Positions 35,240 to 44,017 of a stretch of DNA of 64,000 nucleotides are shown here, piece after piece. Numbering within the stretch: position 1 is the stretch's first letter; each line of letters begins with the position of its first letter. Under the pieces are notes generated by a model. That model searched no databases, was not told the DNA's origin, and was given only the letters and a program-made list of their open reading frames with translations. This stretch comes from Lyngbya aestuarii BL J (lineage in GTDB: Bacteria; Cyanobacteriota; Cyanobacteriia; Cyanobacteriales; Microcoleaceae): the NCBI RefSeq assembly GCF_000478195.2, contig NZ_AUZM01000012.1:1-64000 (forward strand). The letters run 5' to 3'. A program made the position numbers and the translations under genes.

Positions 35240-36241
35240 ATGTCAATTATTATCGCCCAACAGTTAAGTAAAGTCTATCCCGTCGCCGTCAAAGAACCGG
35301 GGTTAAAAGGAACCCTTCGTCACTTTTTTAATCGAACCTATCGCCAAGTTCAAGCGGTGCGTGAAGTATCTTTTACCCTAGAAGCTGGAGAAATGGTGGG
35401 ATTTTTGGGTGCAAATGGGGCGGGAAAAACCACAACTTTAAAAATGCTGACTGGACTCATTCATCCCTCTAGTGGTCTTGTTAAAGTTGCAGGCTATACC
35501 CCTTTTGAGCGCCAATCTTCCTTCTTACATCAGATTACCCTAATTATGGGTCAAAAGCAACAGTTAATTTGGGATTTGCCTGCGTTAGACTCTCTGCGAA
35601 TTAATGCAGCCGTTTATGGGATTTATGACTCAGAATTTCGCTCTCGTTTAGGGGAGTTAAGCGAGATGCTTTTTATCAAAGAACAGTTAAAACAACCCGT
35701 TAGAAAGCTGTCTTTAGGTGAACGAATGAAAGCGGAATTATTGGCAGCTTTGTTACATCGTCCGCAAGTGTTATTTTTAGATGAACCCACATTAGGTTTA
35801 GATGTTAATGCTCAAGTTGCTGTCCGACAATTTTTAGCCGAATATAATCAACGTTATCATGCAACAATTCTACTCACCAGTCATTATATGGCAGATATTA
35901 CCGCTTTGTGTAAACGGGTGATTTTAATTCATCAGGGCGAGTTGATTTATGATGGGAATTTGGAGGGATTACTCGAACGTTTTTCCCCCTATCGAGAAGT
36001 TAAAATTGAGTTAGCCAATTCTCCCCAAGAACAACCCCAATCCGTCAATAATATCTTCGCAAAATATGGGGAAATCGAATCGATTCAAGGACAATCTGTG
36101 CGGTTGTTAGTGCAGCGAGAAACCCTCACCAACACGATTGCTGAAATTTTAGCTCAAATGGAAGTATTAGATTTAACGATTAGTGATCCTCCGATTGAAG
36201 AAGTGATTGGTCGAGTGTTTAGCGCTGGAACAGTTCAGTAA
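35240..36241 (+). CDS. ABC transporter ATP-binding protein (ABC-2 type)
   Basis: Nucleotide-binding subunit, 333 residues. Walker A is GANGAGKTT; the signature reads LSLGERMKAEL, where the usual LSGGQ is replaced as in the ABC-2 drug/polysaccharide export subgroup; Walker B is VLFLDEPTLGLD; the switch His is in LLTSHYMADI. A C-terminal extension of about 100 residues follows. The membrane permease is not adjacent: the gene ends at a palindromic element and then sodC. So the partner subunit lies elsewhere or the gene is an orphan. Confidence 0.87.
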   Translation: MSIIIAQQLSKVYPVAVKEPGLKGTLRHFFNRTYRQVQAVREVSFTLEAGEMVGFLGANGAGKTTTLKMLTGLIHPSSGLVKVAGYTPFERQSSFLHQITLIMGQKQQLIWDLPALDSLRINAAVYGIYDSEFRSRLGELSEMLFIKEQLKQPVRKLSLGERMKAELLAALLHRPQVLFLDEPTLGLDVNAQVAVRQFLAEYNQRYHATILLTSHYMADITALCKRVILIHQGELIYDGNLEGLLERFSPYREVKIELANSPQEQPQSVNNIFAKYGEIESIQGQSVRLLVQRETLTNTIAEILAQMEVLDLTISDPPIEEVIGRVFSAGTVQ

Positions 36242-36244
36242 GTA

Positions 36245-36392
36245 ATATAGCAGTTATCGCGCCTTGTGAGGTACAAAACTTTATGCTTTGGGCAAGAGGC
36301 AAAAGGCAAAAGGCAAGAGGCAGAAGGCAAGAGGCAAAAGGTAAAAGGTAAGAGGACAAATCTGTACCTCATGGCTCTGAAAAACGCTATAT
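36245..36392. repeat. Palindromic element with ATATAGC / GCTATAT ends enclosing (GGCAARA)n repeats
   Basis: ATATAGC (36245-36251) and GCTATAT (36386-36392) are inverted. Inside them TGAGGTACA (36267-36275) pairs exactly with TGTACCTCA (36363-36371). The middle, 36290-36357, is a run of degenerate heptamers like GGCAAAA and GGCAAGA. The nested inverted ends and noncoding heptamer core are MITE-like. It shares the TATAGC terminus with the two elements at 4671-4871. It begins four bases after the ABC gene stop. Confidence 0.7.
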
Positions 36393-36490
36393 AATGATTT
36401 TCATTCTAAATTTTGACTCTCAATTCTTCTACAATCGATGTACAATAAAGAGGAAATTATTAGAAATGATACGTTATAGGAAATTGTCCC

Positions 36491-37096
36491 ATGAATATAT
36501 TCAGAAGAATTTTTTCACTTTTCTTTGGATTGTTGTTAATGATCGCTGTTGTCAGTTGTGATCAAGTTAATAATACTCAATCAACAGCACCCACCGATAA
36601 CGGCGATCAAATTGTTGCGGTTGCGGATATCGAAGGCGCACCCGATTCTAATGTATCAGGAACCGTCACGTTAACAGAAAATCCACCTTCGGAAACCTCA
36701 GAAATCTTACCAACGGTAGGAGTCAAAGCCGAAGTGAGTGGCTTACCTCCGAATACCAGACATGGATTTCATATTCATCAAACTGCAAAATGTGAACCCG
36801 ATTTCGGGGCAGCAGGTGGACATTTTGATCCCGGCCCTTATGGAGAAACAAACCCCGACGCCAATCATCCGTTTCACATGGGAGACTTACCCAATTTAGT
36901 TGCAGATGCCCAAGGTAATGCTGTTTTAACCCATCGTACCAACCGCGTCACCCTTTCACCCGGGCCGTTAAGCATCTTTGATGAAGATGGCAGTGCTTTT
37001 ATCGTACACATCGATGAAGATCAAGGCACAACAGGTGTTCAAGGCGGTGCAGGCGGGGGTCGTTTAGGTTGCGGTATTATCGAGAAACAAGCCTAG
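36491..37096 (+). CDS. sodC: Cu/Zn superoxide dismutase, lipoprotein
   Basis: SodC family, 201 residues. The signal ends at AVVSCD, a lipobox-like site, so a lipoprotein is predicted. Metal ligands: HGFHIHQTAKC (copper His), FGAAGGHFDPG and HPFHMGDLPN (bridging/zinc His and Asp), and FIVHIDEDQG (last His). The active-site Arg is in GGRLGCGII. The two cysteines in AKCEP and LGCG would form the structural disulphide. It detoxifies superoxide outside the cytoplasm. Confidence 0.93.
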   Translation: MNIFRRIFSLFFGLLLMIAVVSCDQVNNTQSTAPTDNGDQIVAVADIEGAPDSNVSGTVTLTENPPSETSEILPTVGVKAEVSGLPPNTRHGFHIHQTAKCEPDFGAAGGHFDPGPYGETNPDANHPFHMGDLPNLVADAQGNAVLTHRTNRVTLSPGPLSIFDEDGSAFIVHIDEDQGTTGVQGGAGGGRLGCGIIEKQA

Positions 37097-37166
37097 AACT
37101 ACAATAGGTATCGGGTGTTAAAAGTCTGGGAACATTGATTATTGATCTCTTTTCCCAATTCCCAAA

Positions 37167-39467
37167 TTACTGAATCCCTAACACCTGACTCATATAATCT
37201 TTCCACAATTGAGCCGCATTTGCACTACTTCCATTCGTGGGTGAATTATCATCATTTCCCAACCAAACCCCTGTTGTCAACTTATATTCCGGTACAAACC
37301 CAATAAACCATAAATCCACATTATCATCAGTGGTTCCCGTTTTCCCCGCTTCTCCGACTCCGAGAGACGCACTTTGTCCGGTTCCATTTCTGACGACACC
37401 CTGTAATAATTGAGTCATGGTACTAGCAACTAAGGGCGGTAAAACTTGAGGGCGAACCGGATTTTCGCGATCATAAGAATAAATCACGCGACAGGTGGTA
37501 ATATCATTAAAATCAGTACAATCGCTGCTATCTAAAATCCGTTTAACGGCATGGGGGCGATTAAATGATCCCCCGTTAGCAATGGTTGCAAACGCCCCAG
37601 TCATTTCCAACAACGTCACTTCGCTTTGACCAATCACTAACCCCGGCACCGCTTTGAGGGAAGAACGAACCCCCAAACGTTGCGCCATCCGAATTACTGC
37701 ATCTAAACCCACTTGTTGAGCAATTCGCAAAGCCGTAACATTTTCCGAAACCGCCATCCCTCGATACATATCGACACTCCCGGCCGAGCGATCACACCCT
37801 CGAAAACTTTGACCTCGCCAAGTTAGAGGCGCACAGGAATAGCTACTTCCGGGGGGAATACCTTGCTCTAAAGCGGCGGCATAGGTAAAAATCTTAAAGG
37901 TCGAACCCGGTTGACGTAGGGCTTGAGTCCCCCGGTTAAACTGACTTTGTTGGTAGTCTTGTCCGCCCACCATCGAAACCACTTCCCCGGTGATCGAGTC
38001 TAAAGTGACAATCGCGCCTTGAGAAAAGTCAGCCGTCGCCCCTGTGGAATTTAAAGTATTACGAAGGGAATTTTCCGCCTGTTTTTGTAAGTTGGAGTCT
38101 AAAGCTGTTTCAACAATAAAGTTTCCTTCTCGAGCCAGTTGTTCGCCTAAAAGTTGCTCAATTTCCGTGAAGATATAATCATAGAAATAGGGTGCAATCG
38201 TGCTTTGTAAAAGTTCTTTCGCTCTGGGGTTAATCTCAATCCGCGATCGCCTAGCTCGATCGGCTTCTTCTTCGCTGACCATTCTCAACTCTAACATCCG
38301 GCTAATGACGCGATCGCGATATTGTACTGCTAACTGATAATTTTGAATCGGGTTAAAGGTGTTGGGAGCGGGTAAAATTCCAGCAAGGGTTGCGGCTTCA
38401 GAGAGCGTTAACTCTTTGGCGGATTTGTTAAAATAAAACTGAGCAGCATCTTCAAAACCGTATAAATCTAAGCCTAAATAAACCTGATTAAGATAAGTCA
38501 ATAAAAGCTTTTCTTTGCTGTAAATTGTTTCTAACTTTAACGCAACAATTGCTTCTCGTAGCTTCCGAGTCGCTGAATCTTCTGTTCCGACATAATCGCG
38601 AAACAAAGTTCTGGCTAATTGTTGGGAAATCGTACTTCCCCCTTCTCGAATCGTACCCCCTTCCACGTTCGTCAAAAAAGCCCGAGTAATCCCAATCGGA
38701 TCAATTCCTAAATGCCAATAAAAACGACTATCCTCAGAAGCAATCACAGCTTTAGGGAGATATTTAGAAACATCTGAAAGTTGTTGAACTTCTAAATGAG
38801 CGTTATTACTGGGTTGACGCAAAGGACGGTTATCCTCAGAAAACACAATCACAGGGCCAGTCACGGTTTTAGGAAGGGGGCGCACCGTGAATTTTTGCCA
38901 CTCCACCAACACCAACAAAGTCGCCGAAGCCGTCATCCCACACAGACTGATAAACCCATACCACAACAAACGACTGTACCAAGGGGGCGGATCAACATAC
39001 TGGAGTCTGACTCCATTAGCGAGTTCAGGTGGCCCTAAGGTGATTGTATCTCCGTGACGTAGGGGAAGTTGACCAATCCGCCGCCGCCTTAGATAGATGC
39101 CGTTGGTGGAATCTTCATCTTGAATAAAAAATTTTCGGGATCTTGATCGTCCATAACTGACTAAACACAGATGGACTTGACTGACAACCGGATTTCGCAC
39201 CACGATATCACAAGAACGAGATGAACGTCCTAAGATATAGCGATCGCCAAGTAAAGGATATACATCGGCGGTATCGGCATCTGCGTTTTGTACCCAAAGT
39301 TCAGGGACTTTGGCATTGGGTTTGAGAATCAGCCGAGAAAAGTTGACCTTCGCATGAAGGGTCTGAACAGCTTGAGTGATTGCACCCAGAAGGGTTTTCG
39401 GCTTCTGTGGAGGCTTCGTTGATGTCATACTGAGCGATCGGCAAGCAGGACAAGGCGTTTCACTCAT
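37167..39467 (-). CDS. FHA-domain class A penicillin-binding protein (PBP1a type)
   Basis: Bifunctional transglycosylase/transpeptidase for peptidoglycan. Numbering from the GTG at 39512: FHA domain about 90-170 (RYILGRSSRSCDIV, NPVVSQVHL, the STNG loop); one membrane helix about 184-203; glycosyltransferase 51 (ASEDSRFYWHLGIDP, EGGSTISQQLARTLF); transpeptidase with SxxK in GSTFKIFTY and the KTGTT motif. FHA on a PBP implies regulation by Ser/Thr phosphorylation. The start is uncertain: the GTG two bases after lspA, or the ATG at 39467 (MSETPCPACR, with a CxxC), which is preferred. Likely end of the bioB-bioY-lspA operon. Confidence 0.87.
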   Translation of the reverse strand: MSETPCPACRSLSMTSTKPPQKPKTLLGAITQAVQTLHAKVNFSRLILKPNAKVPELWVQNADADTADVYPLLGDRYILGRSSRSCDIVVRNPVVSQVHLCLVSYGRSRSRKFFIQDEDSTNGIYLRRRRIGQLPLRHGDTITLGPPELANGVRLQYVDPPPWYSRLLWYGFISLCGMTASATLLVLVEWQKFTVRPLPKTVTGPVIVFSEDNRPLRQPSNNAHLEVQQLSDVSKYLPKAVIASEDSRFYWHLGIDPIGITRAFLTNVEGGTIREGGSTISQQLARTLFRDYVGTEDSATRKLREAIVALKLETIYSKEKLLLTYLNQVYLGLDLYGFEDAAQFYFNKSAKELTLSEAATLAGILPAPNTFNPIQNYQLAVQYRDRVISRMLELRMVSEEEADRARRSRIEINPRAKELLQSTIAPYFYDYIFTEIEQLLGEQLAREGNFIVETALDSNLQKQAENSLRNTLNSTGATADFSQGAIVTLDSITGEVVSMVGGQDYQQSQFNRGTQALRQPGSTFKIFTYAAALEQGIPPGSSYSCAPLTWRGQSFRGCDRSAGSVDMYRGMAVSENVTALRIAQQVGLDAVIRMAQRLGVRSSLKAVPGLVIGQSEVTLLEMTGAFATIANGGSFNRPHAVKRILDSSDCTDFNDITTCRVIYSYDRENPVRPQVLPPLVASTMTQLLQGVVRNGTGQSASLGVGEAGKTGTTDDNVDLWFIGFVPEYKLTTGVWLGNDDNSPTNGSSANAAQLWKDYMSQVLGIQ

Positions 39468-39514
39468 TTTACTCACAAGTGCGAGAAGTTGTGGAGTTTT
39501 GCCCCTCTCCACCC

Positions 39515-40024
39515 TTAAAGGTTTCCGGAGGAGGGGTCACTGGGGGGATGCCTTGGGTGTTCGTGAATAAACATGGCGATCAGTAAACAAATAATCCCGA
39601 TATTAATCGAGACATCGGCTAAATTAAAGATGGGAAATTGAATCAGGCGAAAATCTAAAAAGTCAACGACATGACCGGAGATAAATCGATCAATTCCATT
39701 TCCTAATGCTCCCCCTAAAATTAAACCATATCCGGTTTGTTCCCATCGAATAAATCGTGGCCCCCACCAAGCCAGTGCCATTAAACCGAGACTGACCCCA
39801 AGCGATAACCACCGCAACCAAAAGACTCCGCCATTACTAAATAAGCTAAATGCTGCCCCAGTATTGATGACATAAGTGAAGTGAAAAACGTCCGGCCAGA
39901 GTGGAATGGTTTGTGGAGGGCTGGTCAATTCTAAGGTTTGAACGACCCAAAATTTAGTGAGATGATCGACAATTAAACTAAGAATTGCAGCGATCCAAAA
40001 AATCCGATTTTTTTGAAATTTCAT
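39515..40024 (-). CDS. lspA: Lipoprotein signal peptidase
   Basis: Signal peptidase II, which cuts diacylated prolipoproteins. Four membrane segments and both catalytic aspartates are visible in GGALGNGIDRF (first Asp) and FNLADVSINIG (second Asp); NTGAAFSLF is the conserved Asn-containing motif. The ATG at 40024 (MKFQKNRIFW) is preferred over the TTG at 40051, giving 169 residues. It is between bioY and the FHA-PBP gene on the same strand, with only two bases to the next possible start. Confidence 0.92.
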   Translation of the reverse strand: MKFQKNRIFWIAAILSLIVDHLTKFWVVQTLELTSPPQTIPLWPDVFHFTYVINTGAAFSLFSNGGVFWLRWLSLGVSLGLMALAWWGPRFIRWEQTGYGLILGGALGNGIDRFISGHVVDFLDFRLIQFPIFNLADVSINIGIICLLIAMFIHEHPRHPPSDPSSGNL

Positions 40025-40072
40025 AAAAGGGGAACCCGGAACAAAAAGCAAAAATTCAGTCTATATTTTGAT

Positions 40073-40657
40073 TCAATAAAACATTAATCCACGCAACACA
40101 TAGGATAACACGCTAATTGCACAGGTGACACCGAGTTGACCGGGAAGGGGATAAAGGGAATATTTTTGAATCGCTTCTGTTAAAACTAGATTTTGAGTGG
40201 CAAATCCTTCCAATAAATAATTTACAATTAAATAGGTTAATCCCACTCCATGAATCATCAGTAAACCACAAAAACAGCTAAAGGCTAAAAGTTCGAGTTT
40301 GGGGGCGGCTTTAAATGCCAGCATTCCACAGATCCAACCCCCAGGAATAAAACCGAGTAAATAACCAAAAGTTGGTTCTTGTAAGTAACCAATTCCTCCG
40401 CCTTCAGAAAACACAGGTAATACCGTTAAACCGAGTACCACATAGGCAATTTGTGAGATGGCGGCTGCATTTTTTCCGCCCATACAACCGACTAATAAAA
40501 CCGCCCCAATTTGATAGGTCACTCCCAAAGAATAGACGGAGATTTCTTGTTGTTCCCATAGCCAAGACGGATCGGCGGCAAAGGCTTCTAAAAATGTGCC
40601 ACCAATCGTTAAAAGAACACCAATAATTGCCCATAGCAATTCTAAGGGAGGAGTCAT
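40073..40657 (-). CDS. bioY: Biotin transporter BioY
   Basis: S component of the biotin ECF transporter, 194 residues, about six membrane helices. The conserved segments GAVLLVGCMGGKNAAAISQIAYVVLG, EPTFGYLLGFIPGGWICGML and LMIHGVGLTYLI match BioY. It is immediately downstream of bioB, so uptake and synthesis of biotin are linked. The ATG at 40657 follows a short tandem repeat. Confidence 0.9.
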   Translation of the reverse strand: MTPPLELLWAIIGVLLTIGGTFLEAFAADPSWLWEQQEISVYSLGVTYQIGAVLLVGCMGGKNAAAISQIAYVVLGLTVLPVFSEGGGIGYLQEPTFGYLLGFIPGGWICGMLAFKAAPKLELLAFSCFCGLLMIHGVGLTYLIVNYLLEGFATQNLVLTEAIQKYSLYPLPGQLGVTCAISVLSYVLRGLMFY

Positions 40658-40658
40658 T

Positions 40659-40686
40659 ACAGTTAACAGTGAACAGTTAACAGTGA
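40659..40686. repeat. Two perfect tandem 14-mers filling the bioB-bioY gap
   Basis: ACAGTTAACAGTGA occurs twice in succession (40659-40672, 40673-40686). The unit contains the palindrome GTTAAC. Together they occupy 28 of the 29 bases between the bioB stop and the bioY start. Confidence 0.9.
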
Positions 40687-41832
40687 TCAGCTTTGAGAGT
40701 GAACAGGGGCTTCTCCTCCCTCCAATCCTAAAGACTCTAGCATGGCTTGATCTTGTTCGGGAGACTGACCGAGCGTGGTTAAATAATGTCCGATTAACAT
40801 GGCATTTAGCCCGGATTTTAGTCCCAGGCTTTGGAGTTCTCCCATGACGGCTTCTCGTCCTCCGGCGTAGCGCAGAATTTGTTTGGGGAGAATCAGGCGA
40901 AAAATGGCGATCGCTTTTAAGGCTTCGTAGGGATCGAGTTTGGGTTGATCGCCGAGGGGGGTTCCTTCTCTGGGGTTTAATAGGTTGAGAGGAACAGACT
41001 CAACTTCGAGTTCCCGCAGGGCTAGGGCGAGATCAACTCGATCTTCCCAGGTTTCTCCCATTCCCAGAATTCCCCCTGTACAGGCTTGAATTCCTGCATT
41101 TTTGAGGGTTTTGACAGTTTCGATGCGATCGCGCCAACTGTGGCTACTGACGATCTGGGGATAGAAGTTTTCTGAGGCTTCTAAGTTGTGGTTGTAGCGA
41201 GTTACGCCTGCTTCGGCTAAAGCTGTCGCTTGTTCGGGTGTGACTTCTCCCAGGGCGCAGCAGGGTTTAATTTGGGTTTCACTTAGAATCTGCTTGACGG
41301 TTGCTAAAATTTGTTCAAATTCGCCGGACTTCGGGCTACTATATTTGGGGCCTCGTCCTTGAGAAACTAAACAGAACCGTTTTGCACCTGCGGCTTCGGC
41401 TGCTTTGGCTTGGGCTAAAATGTCTTCAGGGGATTTTAAGCCATAAACCGGAGAATTTTCGCCGGGATGATGAGAGGACTGAGAACAAAAGCTACAGTTT
41501 TCTGAACAGTTTCCGGACTTGACGTTGATGATGCTACACAGGTCTACGATGTTACCACAACAGGCTTGACGAACGCGATCGGCCGCCTGACACAGGAGCA
41601 TAATCTCGTCTTGAGTGTTGACTTGTTGAGTCAGAGCGAGTGCTTCTGAGCGACTGATGGGATCACCTGCAATGATTTGATCGGCTAAATCATTGAGCCA
41701 GATTTGAAAATCGGGTAATGTTCCCCGCACTGGAACCTGATCGTGATCGGGGACATTGATCTCGTGAGAATGGGTTGAGAGTGGGATTTGAACCACGTTA
41801 CACTTTACACTTTTGTAGTTTGCAATTTTCAT
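40687..41832 (-). CDS. bioB: Biotin synthase
   Basis: Radical SAM enzyme that inserts sulphur into dethiobiotin. The [4Fe-4S] motif CSENCSFC is at residues 109-116 and SQSSHHPG follows as in BioB; the later ACTGGILGMGETWEDRVDLAL block carries a second-cluster Cys. The 381-residue chain has about 40 extra N-terminal residues with a proline and His rich stretch that look like a leader-like extension, so a later start is possible. Head of the bioB-bioY-lspA-PBP run. Confidence 0.93.
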   Translation of the reverse strand: MKIANYKSVKCNVVQIPLSTHSHEINVPDHDQVPVRGTLPDFQIWLNDLADQIIAGDPISRSEALALTQQVNTQDEIMLLCQAADRVRQACCGNIVDLCSIINVKSGNCSENCSFCSQSSHHPGENSPVYGLKSPEDILAQAKAAEAAGAKRFCLVSQGRGPKYSSPKSGEFEQILATVKQILSETQIKPCCALGEVTPEQATALAEAGVTRYNHNLEASENFYPQIVSSHSWRDRIETVKTLKNAGIQACTGGILGMGETWEDRVDLALALRELEVESVPLNLLNPREGTPLGDQPKLDPYEALKAIAIFRLILPKQILRYAGGREAVMGELQSLGLKSGLNAMLIGHYLTTLGQSPEQDQAMLESLGLEGGEAPVHSQS

Positions 41833-42003
41833 TCAAATTTTACCATCGTACCATCTTCTCAGGGATTACTCGTCAATATATTCGTGATTCAATGTCTTAT
41901 TTCTGATTTCTTCTAAATATCTCCTGGAAAACCATAGAATATGGCTTCTAAGTTCAGATTACTTATTGAAGATGCGATCCTCGATTAGTCATTCTAATTA
42001 ATA

Positions 42004-42022
42004 TTTAACCTTGTCTTTACCT
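42004..42022 (+). promoter_or_regulatory. Putative Pho box upstream of pstS
   Basis: Two octamers TTTAACCT (42004-42011) and CTTTACCT (42015-42022) are separated by three bases. This is the direct-repeat spacing of the cyanobacterial Pho box (CTTAACCT-like octamers bound by SphR/PhoB). It ends 66 bases before the preferred pstS start. A weaker octamer may precede it. Confidence 0.65.
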
Positions 42023-42088
42023 TGATTGGGAAGGGAGACGCTATCCTCTATGGTATTCGTGCAGTCATACAAAATAATCCCGATCCTT

Positions 42089-43237
42089 ATGATTTTTCGT
42101 CTCAATCCAATTAATTTATCCAATGTAATCACCAAAATTTCGGCAGCGGCTCTCGTTGTGAGTCTCGGGGCTTGTGGAGGCGGTACTGATACTGCAACCG
42201 ACACAATGGGTGGTGATACAGGTTCTACAGGCGGTTCGGGCGGTGAAGTTAAACTGGTTCTCAACGAACAAGTCAACCTCGTCGGTGCAGGAGCGTCTTT
42301 CCCCGCTCCCTTGTATCAGCGTTGGTTCCAAGAATTTTCTCAAGATACTCAGAATTTACAAATTGACTATCAGTCTGTCGGTAGTGGTGCGGGAGTTGAG
42401 CGGTTTACCCAAGGGTTAGTACAGTTTGGCGCCAGTGATGTGGCAATGAGCGATGAAGAAATTGCCAAAGTTGACAGAGGCGTTTTAATGCTGCCGATGA
42501 CCGCAGGAAGCATCGTTCTTGCCTATAATTTGCCCGGTTTAGACGGAGAACTGAAGCTGTCTCGCGATACCTACGTTGATATCCTTCTGGGTAATATTAG
42601 CAACTGGAACGATCCGGCGATCGCTGAAGACAACCCCGACTTACAACTCCCCGATCAGCCGATCACTGTTGTTTATCGTTCAGACGGGAGTGGAACCACA
42701 GGAGTCTTTACCAAGCACTTAAGCGCCATCAGCCCTGAGTGGGAAGAACAAGTCGGAGAAGGAAAAACAGTACAGTGGCCCACAGGAATTGGCGGCGCTA
42801 AAAATGATGGTGTAGCCGCTCAACTCACTCAAACTCCCGGTGCAATTGGTTATGTGGAATTTGGTTTTGCTGAAAGTGCTGGCTTACCGATGGCTTCTTT
42901 AGAAAACCAATCGGGGAACTACATCAAACCCACCAATGATGCCGCTTCCAAGACCCTTGAAGCCGTGGAATTACCGGGTGATTTGCGAGCCTTTATCACT
43001 GATCCCACCGGAGAAGACTCCTATCCAGTCGTTACCTATACTTGGTTATTGACTTACAAAGAATATCCCGATCCAGAAATCGCCAAATCCGTTGAAGCGA
43101 TGGTCGAGTATGGTTTAACCGCAGGTCAAGAAATCTCTCCCCAATTGGGTTACGTCAAGCTCCCTCAGAACGTTAGAGAGAAAGTTGCACAACAAGCCGA
43201 TCAACTGACTCCTGATTACCAGATTAATGTAAATTAA
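42089..43237 (+). CDS. pstS: Phosphate ABC transporter substrate-binding protein, lipoprotein
   Basis: Periplasmic phosphate-binding protein. The ATG at 42089 gives MIFRLNPINLSNVITKIS then AAALVVSLGAC, a lipobox, so it is a lipoprotein. Phosphate-binding motifs: LVGAGASFPAPLYQRWFQEF, the YQSVGSGAGVERF loop, FGASDVAMSD and VYRSDGSGTTGVFTKHL. Length 382 is normal. The frame opens at 42026, but that would put coding sequence against the Pho box, so the later start is chosen. Phosphate-starvation control is expected. Confidence 0.93.
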   Translation: MIFRLNPINLSNVITKISAAALVVSLGACGGGTDTATDTMGGDTGSTGGSGGEVKLVLNEQVNLVGAGASFPAPLYQRWFQEFSQDTQNLQIDYQSVGSGAGVERFTQGLVQFGASDVAMSDEEIAKVDRGVLMLPMTAGSIVLAYNLPGLDGELKLSRDTYVDILLGNISNWNDPAIAEDNPDLQLPDQPITVVYRSDGSGTTGVFTKHLSAISPEWEEQVGEGKTVQWPTGIGGAKNDGVAAQLTQTPGAIGYVEFGFAESAGLPMASLENQSGNYIKPTNDAASKTLEAVELPGDLRAFITDPTGEDSYPVVTYTWLLTYKEYPDPEIAKSVEAMVEYGLTAGQEISPQLGYVKLPQNVREKVAQQADQLTPDYQINVN

Positions 43238-43241
43238 TAGT

Positions 43242-43418
43242 GAATGGTACGGCTCACAGTTAGTGTTTGCTGACCGATTCTATCCATCAACTAAGACTTG
43301 TTCAAGTTGTGGACATATTCAAGAAATGCTCCTCAAGCAAAGGATCTTTAATTGTGAAGCTTGCGGTCAAGTTCAAGACCGTGATTTGAATGCCAGCCTC
43401 AATGCGCGAACATCGTAG
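43242..43418 (+). pseudogene. IS200/IS605-type TnpB C-terminal remnant
   Basis: This reads WYGSQLVFADRFYPSTK then TCSSCGHIQEM, FNCEACGQVQDRDLNASLN and a stop. The two CxxC zinc-finger pairs and the DRDLNAS RuvC-III motif are those of the TnpB/OrfB C terminus. Only 58 codons remain; the rest of the RuvC fold and the N terminus are gone. It begins four bases after the pstS stop. It is a dead end of an insertion sequence. Confidence 0.85.
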
Positions 43419-43767
43419 CCGTTGGCTATTCGGTTTAAGCCTGTGGAATAGGAAGTGCCGACACCCTATGAAACCCAGATCACCTGGAAAGAAGCAGGAA
43501 CGAAACGTTAATACGGGTTATACCGCGTTATATCAGTTTTCGATAGCAGTAATCCCAGGATTGGGTAGTATTGAATCGGGTCAGTCTAGACTCGGCTACC
43601 TCATAAAGACTGAAAACAAATAGCCTTACTTTCGCAGACCCACTGTCCTCACATTCATTTAGCTGATAGGGAACCCTTCACTTAACCGTGAATGCCAGGT
43701 TCCACCTCACTGATGTTCAAGATGCTTAATCGTTTCGCTTGAACACTCGTATAATAACGAAGATGCT
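43419..43767. other. TnpB-to-pstS-remnant interval
   Basis: 349 bases with no complete gene. It likely holds the right end of the decayed insertion sequence: small hairpins such as TTCACTTAACCGTGAA near 43677 and TTCAAG...CTTGAA near 43720. A 77-codon open frame at 43390-43623 has no family resemblance and is not called. Confidence 0.45.
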
Positions 43768-43890
43768 GGAGAAGCAAGGCTTGTTCTGAAGCAACAAGTC
43801 AACTTAGTGAGTGCGGGTGCATTTTTTTCAGCATTGTGATTATATCCAGCTTCCCCAAAATGTTAGAGAAAGTTGTAGAAGTCGCAGATC
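43768..43890 (+). pseudogene. Remnant of a second pstS gene
   Basis: Reading from 43768 gives EARLVLKQQVNLVSAGAFFSAL then a stop, close to pstS residues EVKLVLNEQVNLVGAGASF. After a large deletion, CAGCTTCCCCAAAATGTTAGAGAA matches the pstS 3' end (LPQNVRE). So both ends of a pstS-like gene survive and the middle is gone. Tandem pstS genes are common in cyanobacteria, which suggests this locus once had two. Confidence 0.75.
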
Positions 43891-44017
43891 CAATCATCCT
43901 AGACTTTGAGATTTAAGTTCAATAATCAAGCGATTTAGAGGATGAAAAACCTCTCAGTCGTAACTTTTTTCGTGAAACTAGAAAACAAACGCACAACCCT
44001 GAAGTAAATACTGAATT

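Noticed and set aside
43390-43623. 77-codon open frame after the TnpB remnant
   Set aside because: It overlaps the end of the remnant in another frame and has no recognisable domain.
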